A stretch of 57,508 nucleotides of DNA. Origin: a virus. Position 1 is the first letter of the stretch; each line of letters opens with the position of its first letter. A model generated the notes under the pieces. The model saw nothing but the letters and a program-made list of their open reading frames with translations. It made no database searches and was not told the DNA's origin. Location: the IMG/VR virus record IMGVR_UViG_3300020034_000016, positions 1 through 57,508 of that record; one strand, 5' to 3'. Made by a program: the position numbers and the translations under genes. Positions 32,757 to 40,029 of the stretch are shown one piece after another.

Positions 32757-33773
32757 ATGAAGAGCAAAAGCACTACCCCCGACACGATGAACTTCCTGAG
32801 AGAATGGAAGGGATATAAGATATACGACAAGGTCAGTGACGATGGATCGTTGACGGAAAAGAAAGCTGTGGTGTTTTCGCCGGCCGATGACCATCTCACA
32901 ACACCACTCTTTTATTTTTTCTATAGTACGGAAGAGCCGGCTTCTTTGAATAAAAGTATCGAGCAGTGTAAATCGTGGATCGACAATCTTAAGAGATGTC
33001 GGAGCTGCGGCTGCACGGAACATGACTGCCGGCAGTGTATCGAAAAGACTGGGCTTCCCTGCACCTGGGTGGAGGATGATCTCTGCTCTGCCTGCAAGGT
33101 TGAACCGGTGGTTACCGTAGTCGATTCCCGGGCCGCCAGTATGCCGGATGAGAACCTCCTGGAGGACACTGCGGTGCCTCTTGAAGAGGAGGCTGGCCAA
33201 CAGGCACAGGACCTCACCGCTGATGAACCTGATTTTTTTAGACGTCTGGCATCACTCGGCGGAGTGGATATCCTGATCAGGATCTTCCAGAAGAATGGAA
33301 AGCTTACAGTCAGTGTAAAACCAGGATCGATTGCCGGTGCCCTTCCCGCGATCACGACAAAGGACCCTGGCGATGTCACGGCTGAATTCTTTGACGCCAT
33401 TATGCCGATCGTGATGACTGCTCCACCACCATTGGCACAGCAGGAGGTCTTTCCGGAGAATCCCGCTGTTGCCCCGATCGTAAGGACGTCAGTAACCCGT
33501 GTCAAAAAGAAGGTCAAGAAGAGCGCACCGACTGTGAAAAAGACAACCGACAAAAAGGTTGCTAAGTCGAATATAAAGAAGGTCTCCCCACCAAAGAAGA
33601 GGTCTCTTAAGCGCCTGCCGCCAAAAAAGAAACCGGTTGTTAAGGAGAAGATAAAGACCCCAAAGGCTAAACCGGCGCCGAAGCTTCCAAAGGTCAAGGC
33701 GGTTAAACCGGAAAAGCCGAAGGTCAAGCCCTCCCTGGCGCCACCAGTCACCGAAGTCTCACTATTTGGATAA
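32757..33773 (+). CDS. PRTRC protein E-like with zinc finger and Lys-rich tail
   Basis: 338 residues. N-terminal part (about 1-70) unknown; residues about 80-115 are a Cys cluster, CRSCGCTEHDCRQC and later CSAC, typical of a double zinc finger; residues about 155-215 (FFRRLASLGGVDILIRIF, KNGKLTVSVKPGS) resemble PRTRC system protein E; the last 90 residues are a Lys/Pro/Ala-rich histone-like tail. Likely DNA-binding. First gene of the PRTRC cassette. Confidence 0.78.
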   Translation: MKSKSTTPDTMNFLREWKGYKIYDKVSDDGSLTEKKAVVFSPADDHLTTPLFYFFYSTEEPASLNKSIEQCKSWIDNLKRCRSCGCTEHDCRQCIEKTGLPCTWVEDDLCSACKVEPVVTVVDSRAASMPDENLLEDTAVPLEEEAGQQAQDLTADEPDFFRRLASLGGVDILIRIFQKNGKLTVSVKPGSIAGALPAITTKDPGDVTAEFFDAIMPIVMTAPPPLAQQEVFPENPAVAPIVRTSVTRVKKKVKKSAPTVKKTTDKKVAKSNIKKVSPPKKRSLKRLPPKKKPVVKEKIKTPKAKPAPKLPKVKAVKPEKPKVKPSLAPPVTEVSLFG

Positions 33774-33802
33774 CCCATTAATTAATCAATAAAACACTTT
33801 TT

Positions 33803-34021
33803 ATGTCAGAAGTAATCACACCCATCCGAGAATTCAAATTCAAAAAGAACGGCGAGATCGTAACTCTCCCCGATCCAAACCCGGAATTCACCACCGAAGA
33901 ATGCCTCAGCTTTTACGGATCACAGTACCCTGAGCTGACAACTGCGACAGTGGATGAGCCGCGGGTTGAGGGAAAGAAGGCAACCTACAACGTAAAAACA
34001 ACAGTGGGGACGAAAGGATGA
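33803..34021 (+). CDS. PRTRC system protein C-like, small Gly-terminated protein
   Basis: 72 residues: REFKFKKNGEIVTLPDPNPEFTTEECLSFYGSQYPELTTATV, then a beta-rich second half ending TVGTKG. This is the PRTRC C layout. A small beta-rich protein ending in Gly next to E1- and E2-like genes is the expected ubiquitin-like substrate. It overlaps the next gene by ATGA. Confidence 0.82.
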   Translation: MSEVITPIREFKFKKNGEIVTLPDPNPEFTTEECLSFYGSQYPELTTATVDEPRVEGKKATYNVKTTVGTKG

Positions 34022-34263
34022 ACTGTGTATCCTGTCATAAAATTCTGGATACCGAGACTCCACTGCGAGATGGTGCAAAACCTGTACCCGGGTCAGTAAG
34101 CATTTGTTTTTATTGCGGAACACTGTATTTCTTCAAAAAAGATCTGAGTCTCCGCAAAATGACTGAATGCGAATTGGCGGACTTAAAAAAGGTCGCGCCT
34201 GAAGCCTACCATCAGGTGAGGACCGCTCAACGCTATATCCAGGAACGCATTCAAAAGCAGTAA
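34018..34263 (+). CDS. small zinc-ribbon protein in PRTRC cassette
   Basis: 81 residues with CVSCHK at the start and CFYCG about 27 residues later, the zinc-ribbon spacing, followed by a helical tail. No JAB or peptidase motif. Coupled to both neighbours (ATGA, TAATG). Confidence 0.72.
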   Translation: MNCVSCHKILDTETPLRDGAKPVPGSVSICFYCGTLYFFKKDLSLRKMTECELADLKKVAPEAYHQVRTAQRYIQERIQKQ

Positions 34264-34433
34264 TGAAAAAGAAAAAAGCTAAACCATGCCCAAAACTAAG
34301 TCCCGAAGAACTTCACGATCGCCTCGGCCGCGTGTTGATCAAAGAAATAAACCGGCCGATGATGGACGCACGCGACGCGAGGGAAGCGATCCGCATTCTT
34401 CCGCCGTCATCAGCAATTCCGTTTTTGCCTTAA
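34263..34433 (+). CDS. small protein overlapping the following gene in another frame
   Basis: 56 residues, ATG at 34263 overlapping the previous stop as TAATG. MKKKKAKPCPKLSPEELHDRLG looks more protein-like than the Arg/Ser-rich frame of the next gene over the same DNA (34286-34430). Therefore the next gene's real start may be downstream. Function unknown. Confidence 0.55.
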   Translation: MKKKKAKPCPKLSPEELHDRLGRVLIKEINRPMMDARDAREAIRILPPSSAIPFLP

Positions 34434-35506
34434 CCCTCAAGGACAAGTCCTGGGGTAACCTGGCCGATACTATGTTAACAGAGGAAAAAGATAGTGAGGA
34501 GCTAGTGATGTACAAGGATCTGCTCGATTGCTATAACGTAGGTGCCGAGCTTTTGAAGATATCCCGGTCTTCGTTCACCAAAAGACCGGATACCGCCTCG
34601 GCAATATCAGAGATACTAAAGGCATTCAAAGAAAATATCTGCCCGAAGGGATTTGATTTGAATATCGATGAGCATTATAATAGTAAAAGGAAAAGGGTAG
34701 GCTATCATTTCACGATGTTTAAGGAATGCCAGTGTGGTAGTTGGTGGCATTTTTTTGAGATCAAGCCAATCGTAGAAGATTTACTCACCAGCAATCCACG
34801 GCTGCATGACCTGTTTATTGTCTTCCTCCGCTCGTTCATTTATCACTGTCATATTCCCAGCTGGTTCGACGGCTCGATGGATGCACATTACATCAATGGG
34901 AACTATGTGTATGAATTACGTCAGGTACTTAACAATCCCGAGCGACTGGATTCAGAGACATTGGAACGCGTACCCCTTGAGCAGGCGAAACAAAGACTGG
35001 CTGATCTGGAGACTACGATCGCTGAATACGAAACTGGAGTAGCCTGGCAATACCAGCAACAGATCATGAATGCGAAGAAGAAGACGCCAAAAGAATTGCT
35101 CCGGTTGTTAAAGAAATTTCCCGGGCAATCCAAGCTAGTTCAATTTATGAAGAAGGCCTGTGAAGTAATGACGATACCTGTGGGGGTTGCCGACTTCTGC
35201 TACCATATGGGAGATGGCGAGGAGTATGAAGGTCTCCGCTATGATCAGCAAGTAACCATTATCTGGGATTGGCAGGACCACCTTTTAGGTACCCAGGCAA
35301 ATATTATTGATGATATGGCCAGGGGCTGTGAAGTGTTCTTCCCCACTCTTTGTGCCCGCATTATGCCGGGCACAAAGAGTGGCCTTGATCTGAAAAGATT
35401 CGCAGCCTGTGTAGACTGGCCACAGAGGCTGACAGAGATCACCCGGCTCTATCAAAATATTACTTCCCGATTTAATAATTACGATAAAGGACGAAACCTA
35501 TTATGA
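34286..35506 (+). CDS. PRTRC system protein F-like (tentative)
   Basis: 406 residues from ATG 34286; the first 45 residues are low-complexity Arg/Ser/Pro and lie over the small gene at 34263, so a start at 34472 (MLTEEKDSEEL) may be correct. The rest is alpha/beta with a CQCG segment and a helix-rich end. PRTRC cassettes hold a protein of this size between C and B; similarity to protein F is position-based. Overlaps the next gene by ATGA. Confidence 0.62.
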   Translation: MPKTKSRRTSRSPRPRVDQRNKPADDGRTRREGSDPHSSAVISNSVFALTLKDKSWGNLADTMLTEEKDSEELVMYKDLLDCYNVGAELLKISRSSFTKRPDTASAISEILKAFKENICPKGFDLNIDEHYNSKRKRVGYHFTMFKECQCGSWWHFFEIKPIVEDLLTSNPRLHDLFIVFLRSFIYHCHIPSWFDGSMDAHYINGNYVYELRQVLNNPERLDSETLERVPLEQAKQRLADLETTIAEYETGVAWQYQQQIMNAKKKTPKELLRLLKKFPGQSKLVQFMKKACEVMTIPVGVADFCYHMGDGEEYEGLRYDQQVTIIWDWQDHLLGTQANIIDDMARGCEVFFPTLCARIMPGTKSGLDLKRFAACVDWPQRLTEITRLYQNITSRFNNYDKGRNLL

Positions 35507-36234
35507 ACGAACGCACCGAACTACTCGAGAAGAAATTTAAGCCCCGGCTAGCCATAATGGTTTACAAATCTGAACAGACGATGGGTCATCCAGATCATTA
35601 TCATCTGGAAAGTCACCAAATAAATGAAGCTGGTCAGATCCTGGAAGGAAAGCCTTTACTGCACGAAACGATTGCCGGCATGGTATCGATATTCCACGAT
35701 CAGAATCGCGATCGCTCGATCCTCTGCGGGGCGATTCCAGACAACCTCCTCTTTTACCGGCCCAACCCCGGAACACAATACAATCTAGCCTGGTACCGGC
35801 CAGCAGAGCTTCGCTACCACCACTTCGCTGATCAGCTCAGGATAAAGTCCGGAAGGATTTGGACACCGCCCCTCCTCTACCTGGTGGAGAACGGCGAACT
35901 GTACGTATTTGCCATGAAGAAGGATGATCGGCCTACGGAGAAAACCAAACTTTTCCGGTCACCTTATCACAACGTATCGGAGAACGGCAAGGTCTGTCTT
36001 GGAAATGCCAAAGTCCGCAAGCCTATTGATAAAAATTTCATCAGCACGATCAAATACTGGGAGGACTTGTTTTGGTTGAGCGAGTTCTCGCATCTCAATG
36101 GCGCTACGACGCCAACGAAGTCCGAGCTGAAGGACATCTACACGAAACTGGTGAACAGTAAGGAGAAGGTAAAGTGGTCAGACCTGCAGGAATTAAAAGA
36201 ATCAAAACGCCTCATCAAAAATATCATTCAATGA
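35503..36234 (+). CDS. PRTRC system protein B (E2-like)
   Basis: 243 residues. The second half has an E2-like fold: PPLLYLVENGELYVFAMK, then LFRSPYHNVSENGKVCLGNAKV with a candidate catalytic Cys165 after the YHN loop, as in PRTRC B proteins. It would accept a small modifier from the E1-like protein. Coupled to the ThiF gene by ATGA. Confidence 0.85.
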   Translation: MNERTELLEKKFKPRLAIMVYKSEQTMGHPDHYHLESHQINEAGQILEGKPLLHETIAGMVSIFHDQNRDRSILCGAIPDNLLFYRPNPGTQYNLAWYRPAELRYHHFADQLRIKSGRIWTPPLLYLVENGELYVFAMKKDDRPTEKTKLFRSPYHNVSENGKVCLGNAKVRKPIDKNFISTIKYWEDLFWLSEFSHLNGATTPTKSELKDIYTKLVNSKEKVKWSDLQELKESKRLIKNIIQ

Positions 36235-36995
36235 AAGTCCACGTAGCGCATCCGTACCTGCGAAATCCACCACATAAAATAACGGTCGCCGTCGCCGGGA
36301 TCGGTGGCACCGGCAGCCAGGTCCTAACAGGCCTCGGCCGAATCAATGAAGCCCTGCTCTCCATGGGTCACCCGGGTTTGCATGTTCGAGCCTACGATAA
36401 TGATCAGGTGACATCGGCCAATATAGGCCGGCAGCTTTTCAGCACTTCCGATCTCGGGCATAATAAGGCCGTAGTCCTTACCACACGTATCAACCGATTC
36501 TACGGTCTGGAGTGGGAAGCTGTCCCTGAAATCTTCGGCGGACAATGCAATTCAAATATCACCATCTCCTGTATCGATACCGCTATGGGTCGGGTAATGA
36601 TGGGGATGAAGCTCGAGAGTGTCCGTAAGACTCGTCGCGACGATCCTGAGCAACGGTTGTATTGGATGGATCTCGGCAACCTGCAGAAGACAGGACAGGT
36701 CATTCTCGGTACGCTGGTGCCCGTTGAACAACCCAAGGGTGTAAAGAATACCAGGGCGAATCTCAAGACAGTGACTTCTATGTTTCCCCAACTCAAAACC
36801 ATTCAGGAAGATAAGTTGGGGCCCAGCTGCTCACTTGCGGAAGCACTGAATAAACAGGATCTATTCATCAATTCAACGCTTGCGCAGTTTGGCTGCGGTC
36901 TGATCTGGAAATTATTCCGGGAAGGATCTATCCGTTACCATGGCTGCTACTTAAACCTCGATTCTTTCATCGTAAACCCCATCAAAATAAAATGA
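36231..36995 (+). CDS. PRTRC ThiF family protein (E1-like)
   Basis: 254 residues from ATG 36231, coupled by ATGA to the E2-like gene (a GTG at 36174 is rejected). E1 adenylation marks: VAGIGGTGSQ (Gly23-Gly28), RAYDNDQVTSANIGRQLF with the acidic loop and Arg67, and a candidate catalytic Cys200 in GPSCSLAEAL. It would adenylate the C-terminal Gly of the small modifier and pass it to Cys165 of the E2-like protein. Whether the modifier is attached to a protein or used otherwise is unknown. Confidence 0.9.
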   Translation: MKVHVAHPYLRNPPHKITVAVAGIGGTGSQVLTGLGRINEALLSMGHPGLHVRAYDNDQVTSANIGRQLFSTSDLGHNKAVVLTTRINRFYGLEWEAVPEIFGGQCNSNITISCIDTAMGRVMMGMKLESVRKTRRDDPEQRLYWMDLGNLQKTGQVILGTLVPVEQPKGVKNTRANLKTVTSMFPQLKTIQEDKLGPSCSLAEALNKQDLFINSTLAQFGCGLIWKLFREGSIRYHGCYLNLDSFIVNPIKIK

Positions 36996-37579
36996 GCAAC
37001 ATCCTTGTAATTACTATCTCCTTAATCCCTCTTGCCGTAATGGCGGATGCAATCTGTCAGTTAAAAAGGCGGATACGCAATAAGAAGGTAAAGATCTATG
37101 AGCTCGAGACATATCTGATGGTGGTGCGAACCCAACGGGATATTTACCGGAATGATTATGAAGAGCTGCTGCAGTCAATTAGACAAAGTCCGATAGATAT
37201 GGACTTATTTATAAATCAAATCAAAATTCAAGGAACAATGAGCAAGAAGGTAAGCATGCCTCATGATTTCAGGACCAGGATCGTTCTGAAACCAAAAGAC
37301 GATGATGGTGACGCGTCAAAGGTGGATCCCAGCGGATCCGAGTTCACCACACTGGATGACACGGTTGTAACCGTAGAAAAGGTGGACGAAGTGACGTTCG
37401 ATGTGGTGGGGGTCCCTCACACTGCCGACGAGAGCGTCAAGAACACGATCGTGAAGTGGAAGCTCGATGCGGACCGCGGCGAAGGCGTCGTGACGCTTGA
37501 GGGCGAGATCGAGTTTGAGATCACCGCTGATCAGGCGACCACGGTCGAAGAAGAGATCGGCACGCCGGTTCATCAGTAA
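36992..37579 (+). CDS. hypothetical protein, membrane helix plus acidic beta domain
   Basis: 195 residues. Residues 3-20 form a membrane helix, about 28-80 a coiled coil, and about 83-195 an acidic beta-rich domain beginning MSKKVSMPHDF. The internal Met83 (37238) could be a separate start, so this may be a fusion of two genes. Coupled to the E1-like gene by ATGA; a terminator follows. Confidence 0.68.
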   Translation: MSNILVITISLIPLAVMADAICQLKRRIRNKKVKIYELETYLMVVRTQRDIYRNDYEELLQSIRQSPIDMDLFINQIKIQGTMSKKVSMPHDFRTRIVLKPKDDDGDASKVDPSGSEFTTLDDTVVTVEKVDEVTFDVVGVPHTADESVKNTIVKWKLDADRGEGVVTLEGEIEFEITADQATTVEEEIGTPVHQ

Positions 37580-37584
37580 ATGAC

Positions 37585-37615
37585 AAGCCCGGTGGCACGT
37601 GGCGCCGGGCTTCTT
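37585..37615 (+). terminator. terminator after PRTRC genes
   Basis: AAGCCCGG (37585-37592) pairs with CCGGGCTT (37605-37612); the T run after it is short (CTT), so termination may be partial. Confidence 0.6.
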
Positions 37616-37653
37616 ACTACCCCATTATTCAATTCCCTGAACGCAAATCTTAC

Positions 37654-38277
37654 ATGTTAAGCCCTTTCTCTCCTCTCGAACTACAATTCCTCCGCTCCTC
37701 ATTGTCCACCCGGACCGATGAAGAATTGGCCGACCTCATGGAGCGCCCGTTGCAGGATATTACTGATATCATCAATGAGCTGACCGCTGGTGAGGCAGAC
37801 TCTCGTACGGCAGATGTTCGTTCAGCTCGTGAAGAGAAGGAGAAACGCAGGCTGGAAAAACTGCAAGCCCTGGCAAAGGAAAGGGCTGATCGCAAGGAAG
37901 AGCGCCTGCAGCATAAACGGGAACAGCGACCTCCGAAGGCGGCGAAAGTAAAAGCCGCTAAGCCGATCAAACCCAAGAAGGAAAAGGTTAACCGGGATCC
38001 CGGTGGGCTTAAAGCTCGCCAGGCAGAACGCGATCGTGAACGCCAAAAATCCAGGAACCTCGACGAACGCCGGCAGGCGGAGAAGCGCCAGTCCGAAAGT
38101 CGTGGCAAATTAAGGACTCGCGTCGTCGACTACAGCCAGATGAGAAGTGTCAAGGTGGATAACGGCACTTATATCTACGTCAAAAAGGGAGAGGACCCTG
38201 CAGCTGCTATACAGCTTTACAAAGCCAACAATTCAAACAACATACTTCGAGAAAAAATCAGATCTCATAATTTTTAA
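37654..38277 (+). CDS. charged helical DNA-binding-like protein
   Basis: 207 residues. Residues 1-45 resemble a small HTH (LELQFLRSSLSTRTDEELADLMERPLQDITDIINEL); residues about 55-150 are a highly charged Lys/Arg/Glu helix; residues about 160-190 form a beta-rich end (KVDNGTYIYVKKGED). Likely DNA- or RNA-binding. Lies between the two parts of the PRTRC-like cassette. Confidence 0.7.
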   Translation: MLSPFSPLELQFLRSSLSTRTDEELADLMERPLQDITDIINELTAGEADSRTADVRSAREEKEKRRLEKLQALAKERADRKEERLQHKREQRPPKAAKVKAAKPIKPKKEKVNRDPGGLKARQAERDRERQKSRNLDERRQAEKRQSESRGKLRTRVVDYSQMRSVKVDNGTYIYVKKGEDPAAAIQLYKANNSNNILREKIRSHNF

Positions 38278-38288
38278 AATCAATTGTA

Positions 38289-39056
38289 ATGAATCACACG
38301 TCCTCCAAGGTCAAGGTCTACCAAACCAGCGACTATAAAATTTTCCTCATGGTCGATGGTAACCGGCCAATCAATAAAAAGAAGGTCCAGCGGATCATCG
38401 CCGAGATCCAGAGCGGCAACGACGTGCTTGATGAGGTTCCCGTTTTGGTTAAGGAGCATAAGAGCAAGCTCGAGGTGATGGATGGCCAGCACAGGTTAGA
38501 GGTCGCCCGGCAGCTGGCCCGGCCGGTTCACTACATCATCCACGCCGCGAACATGACACTTCACAACGTGGCCAAGATCAATAGCAATACTGAGAAATGG
38601 AAGGACGCTGATTTCATCAACTGTTACGTGAAGGCTGGAAACAACAATTACAAGCGCCTGGACGCATTTTTAAAGCAATACGGAATCGCGGTCGGCACAT
38701 CGCTTATGCTGCTATCCCGTGGTTCGCTGCAGGCAGATGGAAGCACCGGTGAAGACCTTCTTCGCCTCTCCTTCGAGCAAGGGACATATGAGGTCAAGAA
38801 GTATAAAGAGGCTGTGCTGATCGCTGAGACCTGCAAGGCCTTTGTGGAGTTCTCTTGCTGGAACGGACGAAACTTCGTAAAAGCAATATGCAAACTGGTC
38901 GATGCGGGAAAGGAAGACTTTAAGATGGACATCCTTGTAAAGAAGTTCAAGAGCGATCCGAAGCGCTTGCAGGCGCAGGGCAACTGGAAGCAATACATGG
39001 CGAATCTGGAGGAGATCTACAATATCGGGAATTCCAAAAGACGAGTGATCTACTAA
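38289..39056 (+). CDS. ParB/Srx-fold protein, PRTRC-type
   Basis: 255 residues. ParB N-terminal motif: INKKKVQRIIAEI, VLVKEHKSKLEVMDGQHRLEVARQL and PVHYII. The rest is helical with HTH-like parts. PRTRC cassettes contain such a ParB. It may bind DNA, or use its CTPase/nuclease-like fold. A second ParB-like domain is fused to the methyltransferase at 46496. Confidence 0.85.
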   Translation: MNHTSSKVKVYQTSDYKIFLMVDGNRPINKKKVQRIIAEIQSGNDVLDEVPVLVKEHKSKLEVMDGQHRLEVARQLARPVHYIIHAANMTLHNVAKINSNTEKWKDADFINCYVKAGNNNYKRLDAFLKQYGIAVGTSLMLLSRGSLQADGSTGEDLLRLSFEQGTYEVKKYKEAVLIAETCKAFVEFSCWNGRNFVKAICKLVDAGKEDFKMDILVKKFKSDPKRLQAQGNWKQYMANLEEIYNIGNSKRRVIY

Positions 39057-39059
39057 CCC

Positions 39060-39296
39060 GTGCGCCGGCGGGATGCAATATCGCCCCTTGCGGTTGGCTA
39101 TGACGACCTGATCCGGTCCACGGAGAAATCCCTGACCTGGATGAAGACGACATATCCCCGCAGGATCCTGGAGCGGTCTATATCGGCCTGGGAGGCGCAA
39201 CACAATATAGCCGTGGAGGAAGCGAAGCTCCGGCTGTTTAAAAAGTTCAAGAAGGATCCGCAGATAGACTTATTTAAAGCACACCAACATCAATAA
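39060..39296 (+). CDS. hypothetical small basic protein
   Basis: 78 residues from GTG 39060, 3 bp after the ParB stop; helical and basic with a Lys-rich end (LFKKFKKDPQ). Function unknown; possible replication accessory because the replication initiator follows. Confidence 0.6.
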   Translation: MRRRDAISPLAVGYDDLIRSTEKSLTWMKTTYPRRILERSISAWEAQHNIAVEEAKLRLFKKFKKDPQIDLFKAHQHQ

Positions 39297-39299
39297 CCT

Positions 39300-40028
39300 A
39301 TGGCAAAAGAATGGTTCAGTCATGATTACGGAACGCGCAATAAGAAGAAATTAGCTACCCTCCTTCACCAGGAAAAAGCCCGAGGCTATGGCTTGTTCTG
39401 GATTATCGTGGAGATGCTGTATGAAGACCGCAATAAGTACATGGAGAACGACGAACTGACTTACCTCGCGATCAGCCAGCAAAGTGGTGAGGAAATCGAA
39501 TTCATAAAATGCTTTATCGACCGCTCGATAAATGTCTACAAGGTTTTTAAAAGTGTCAGAAAAAAGTTTTTCACCACGGAAAGAGTCATCGCAGATATTA
39601 AAGTTCGCAAAGAGTTTTCCAAGCAAAAATCGAGGGCCGGTATAATTTCCGGAGAATCAAGGAGAAAGAAGGGAACACCTGTTCAACACCTGTTAACAGA
39701 TGTTCCGGAAAAAGGAACACAATTGAACACAGTACATAACAGTACAGTACATAACAGAACAATACAAGAGAGAGAGTCGCCCACTGAATTTCACAAAATT
39801 GAGGATTGCCTCATCATTGCCCTGAAAGACCAACGTTGGATAAAAGCCAGCAAAGCAGATCAGCCAAACCTGGAGGGATTCAACCGTTACCTGGAAAGCT
39901 TAGGAGAGTACCGGAAGAACCCCGGTGATTATAAAAAGCATTTCACCAACTGGGTGCGTAAGGGTTTAAATCCTCTTCTTCCCTCTGCAGCGAATAGTAA
40001 TCCGGAGCCTAAAAAAATGGTGATGTAA
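39300..40028 (+). CDS. DUF4373-type replication protein
   Basis: 242 residues. The N-terminal 115 residues match DUF4373/Lin1244-like domains: WFSHDYGTRNKKKLATLLHQEKARGYGLFWIIVEMLYED and KSVRKKFFTTERV. These proteins take the place of a phage replication initiator. A short linker (about 125-155) is encoded by repetitive DNA, and the C-terminal 70 residues are helical. Gene order initiator then primase-helicase is as in lambda O/P-type modules. Confidence 0.82.
   Translation: MAKEWFSHDYGTRNKKKLATLLHQEKARGYGLFWIIVEMLYEDRNKYMENDELTYLAISQQSGEEIEFIKCFIDRSINVYKVFKSVRKKFFTTERVIADIKVRKEFSKQKSRAGIISGESRRKKGTPVQHLLTDVPEKGTQLNTVHNSTVHNRTIQERESPTEFHKIEDCLIIALKDQRWIKASKADQPNLEGFNRYLESLGEYRKNPGDYKKHFTNWVRKGLNPLLPSAANSNPEPKKMVM
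39674..39757. other. possible replication origin: repeats inside the initiator gene
   Basis: AACACCTGTT at 39674-39683 and 39685-39694, and AGTACATAACAG at 39731-39742 and 39746-39757, all in the initiator gene's linker. Clustered direct repeats within an initiator gene recall the lambda O/ori layout. No AT-rich unwinding element was measured. Confidence 0.4.
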
Positions 40029-40029
40029 C

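Noticed and set aside
32921-33778. 285-codon minus-strand open frame
   Set aside because: Antisense of the Lys/Pro-rich tail gene; low-complexity plus-strand codons leave the opposite strand open. No sensible protein features.
39660-39770. CRISPR-like repeat array
   Set aside because: Only two copies of each repeat, spacing of 1-5 bp, and inside a coding sequence with conserved frame.
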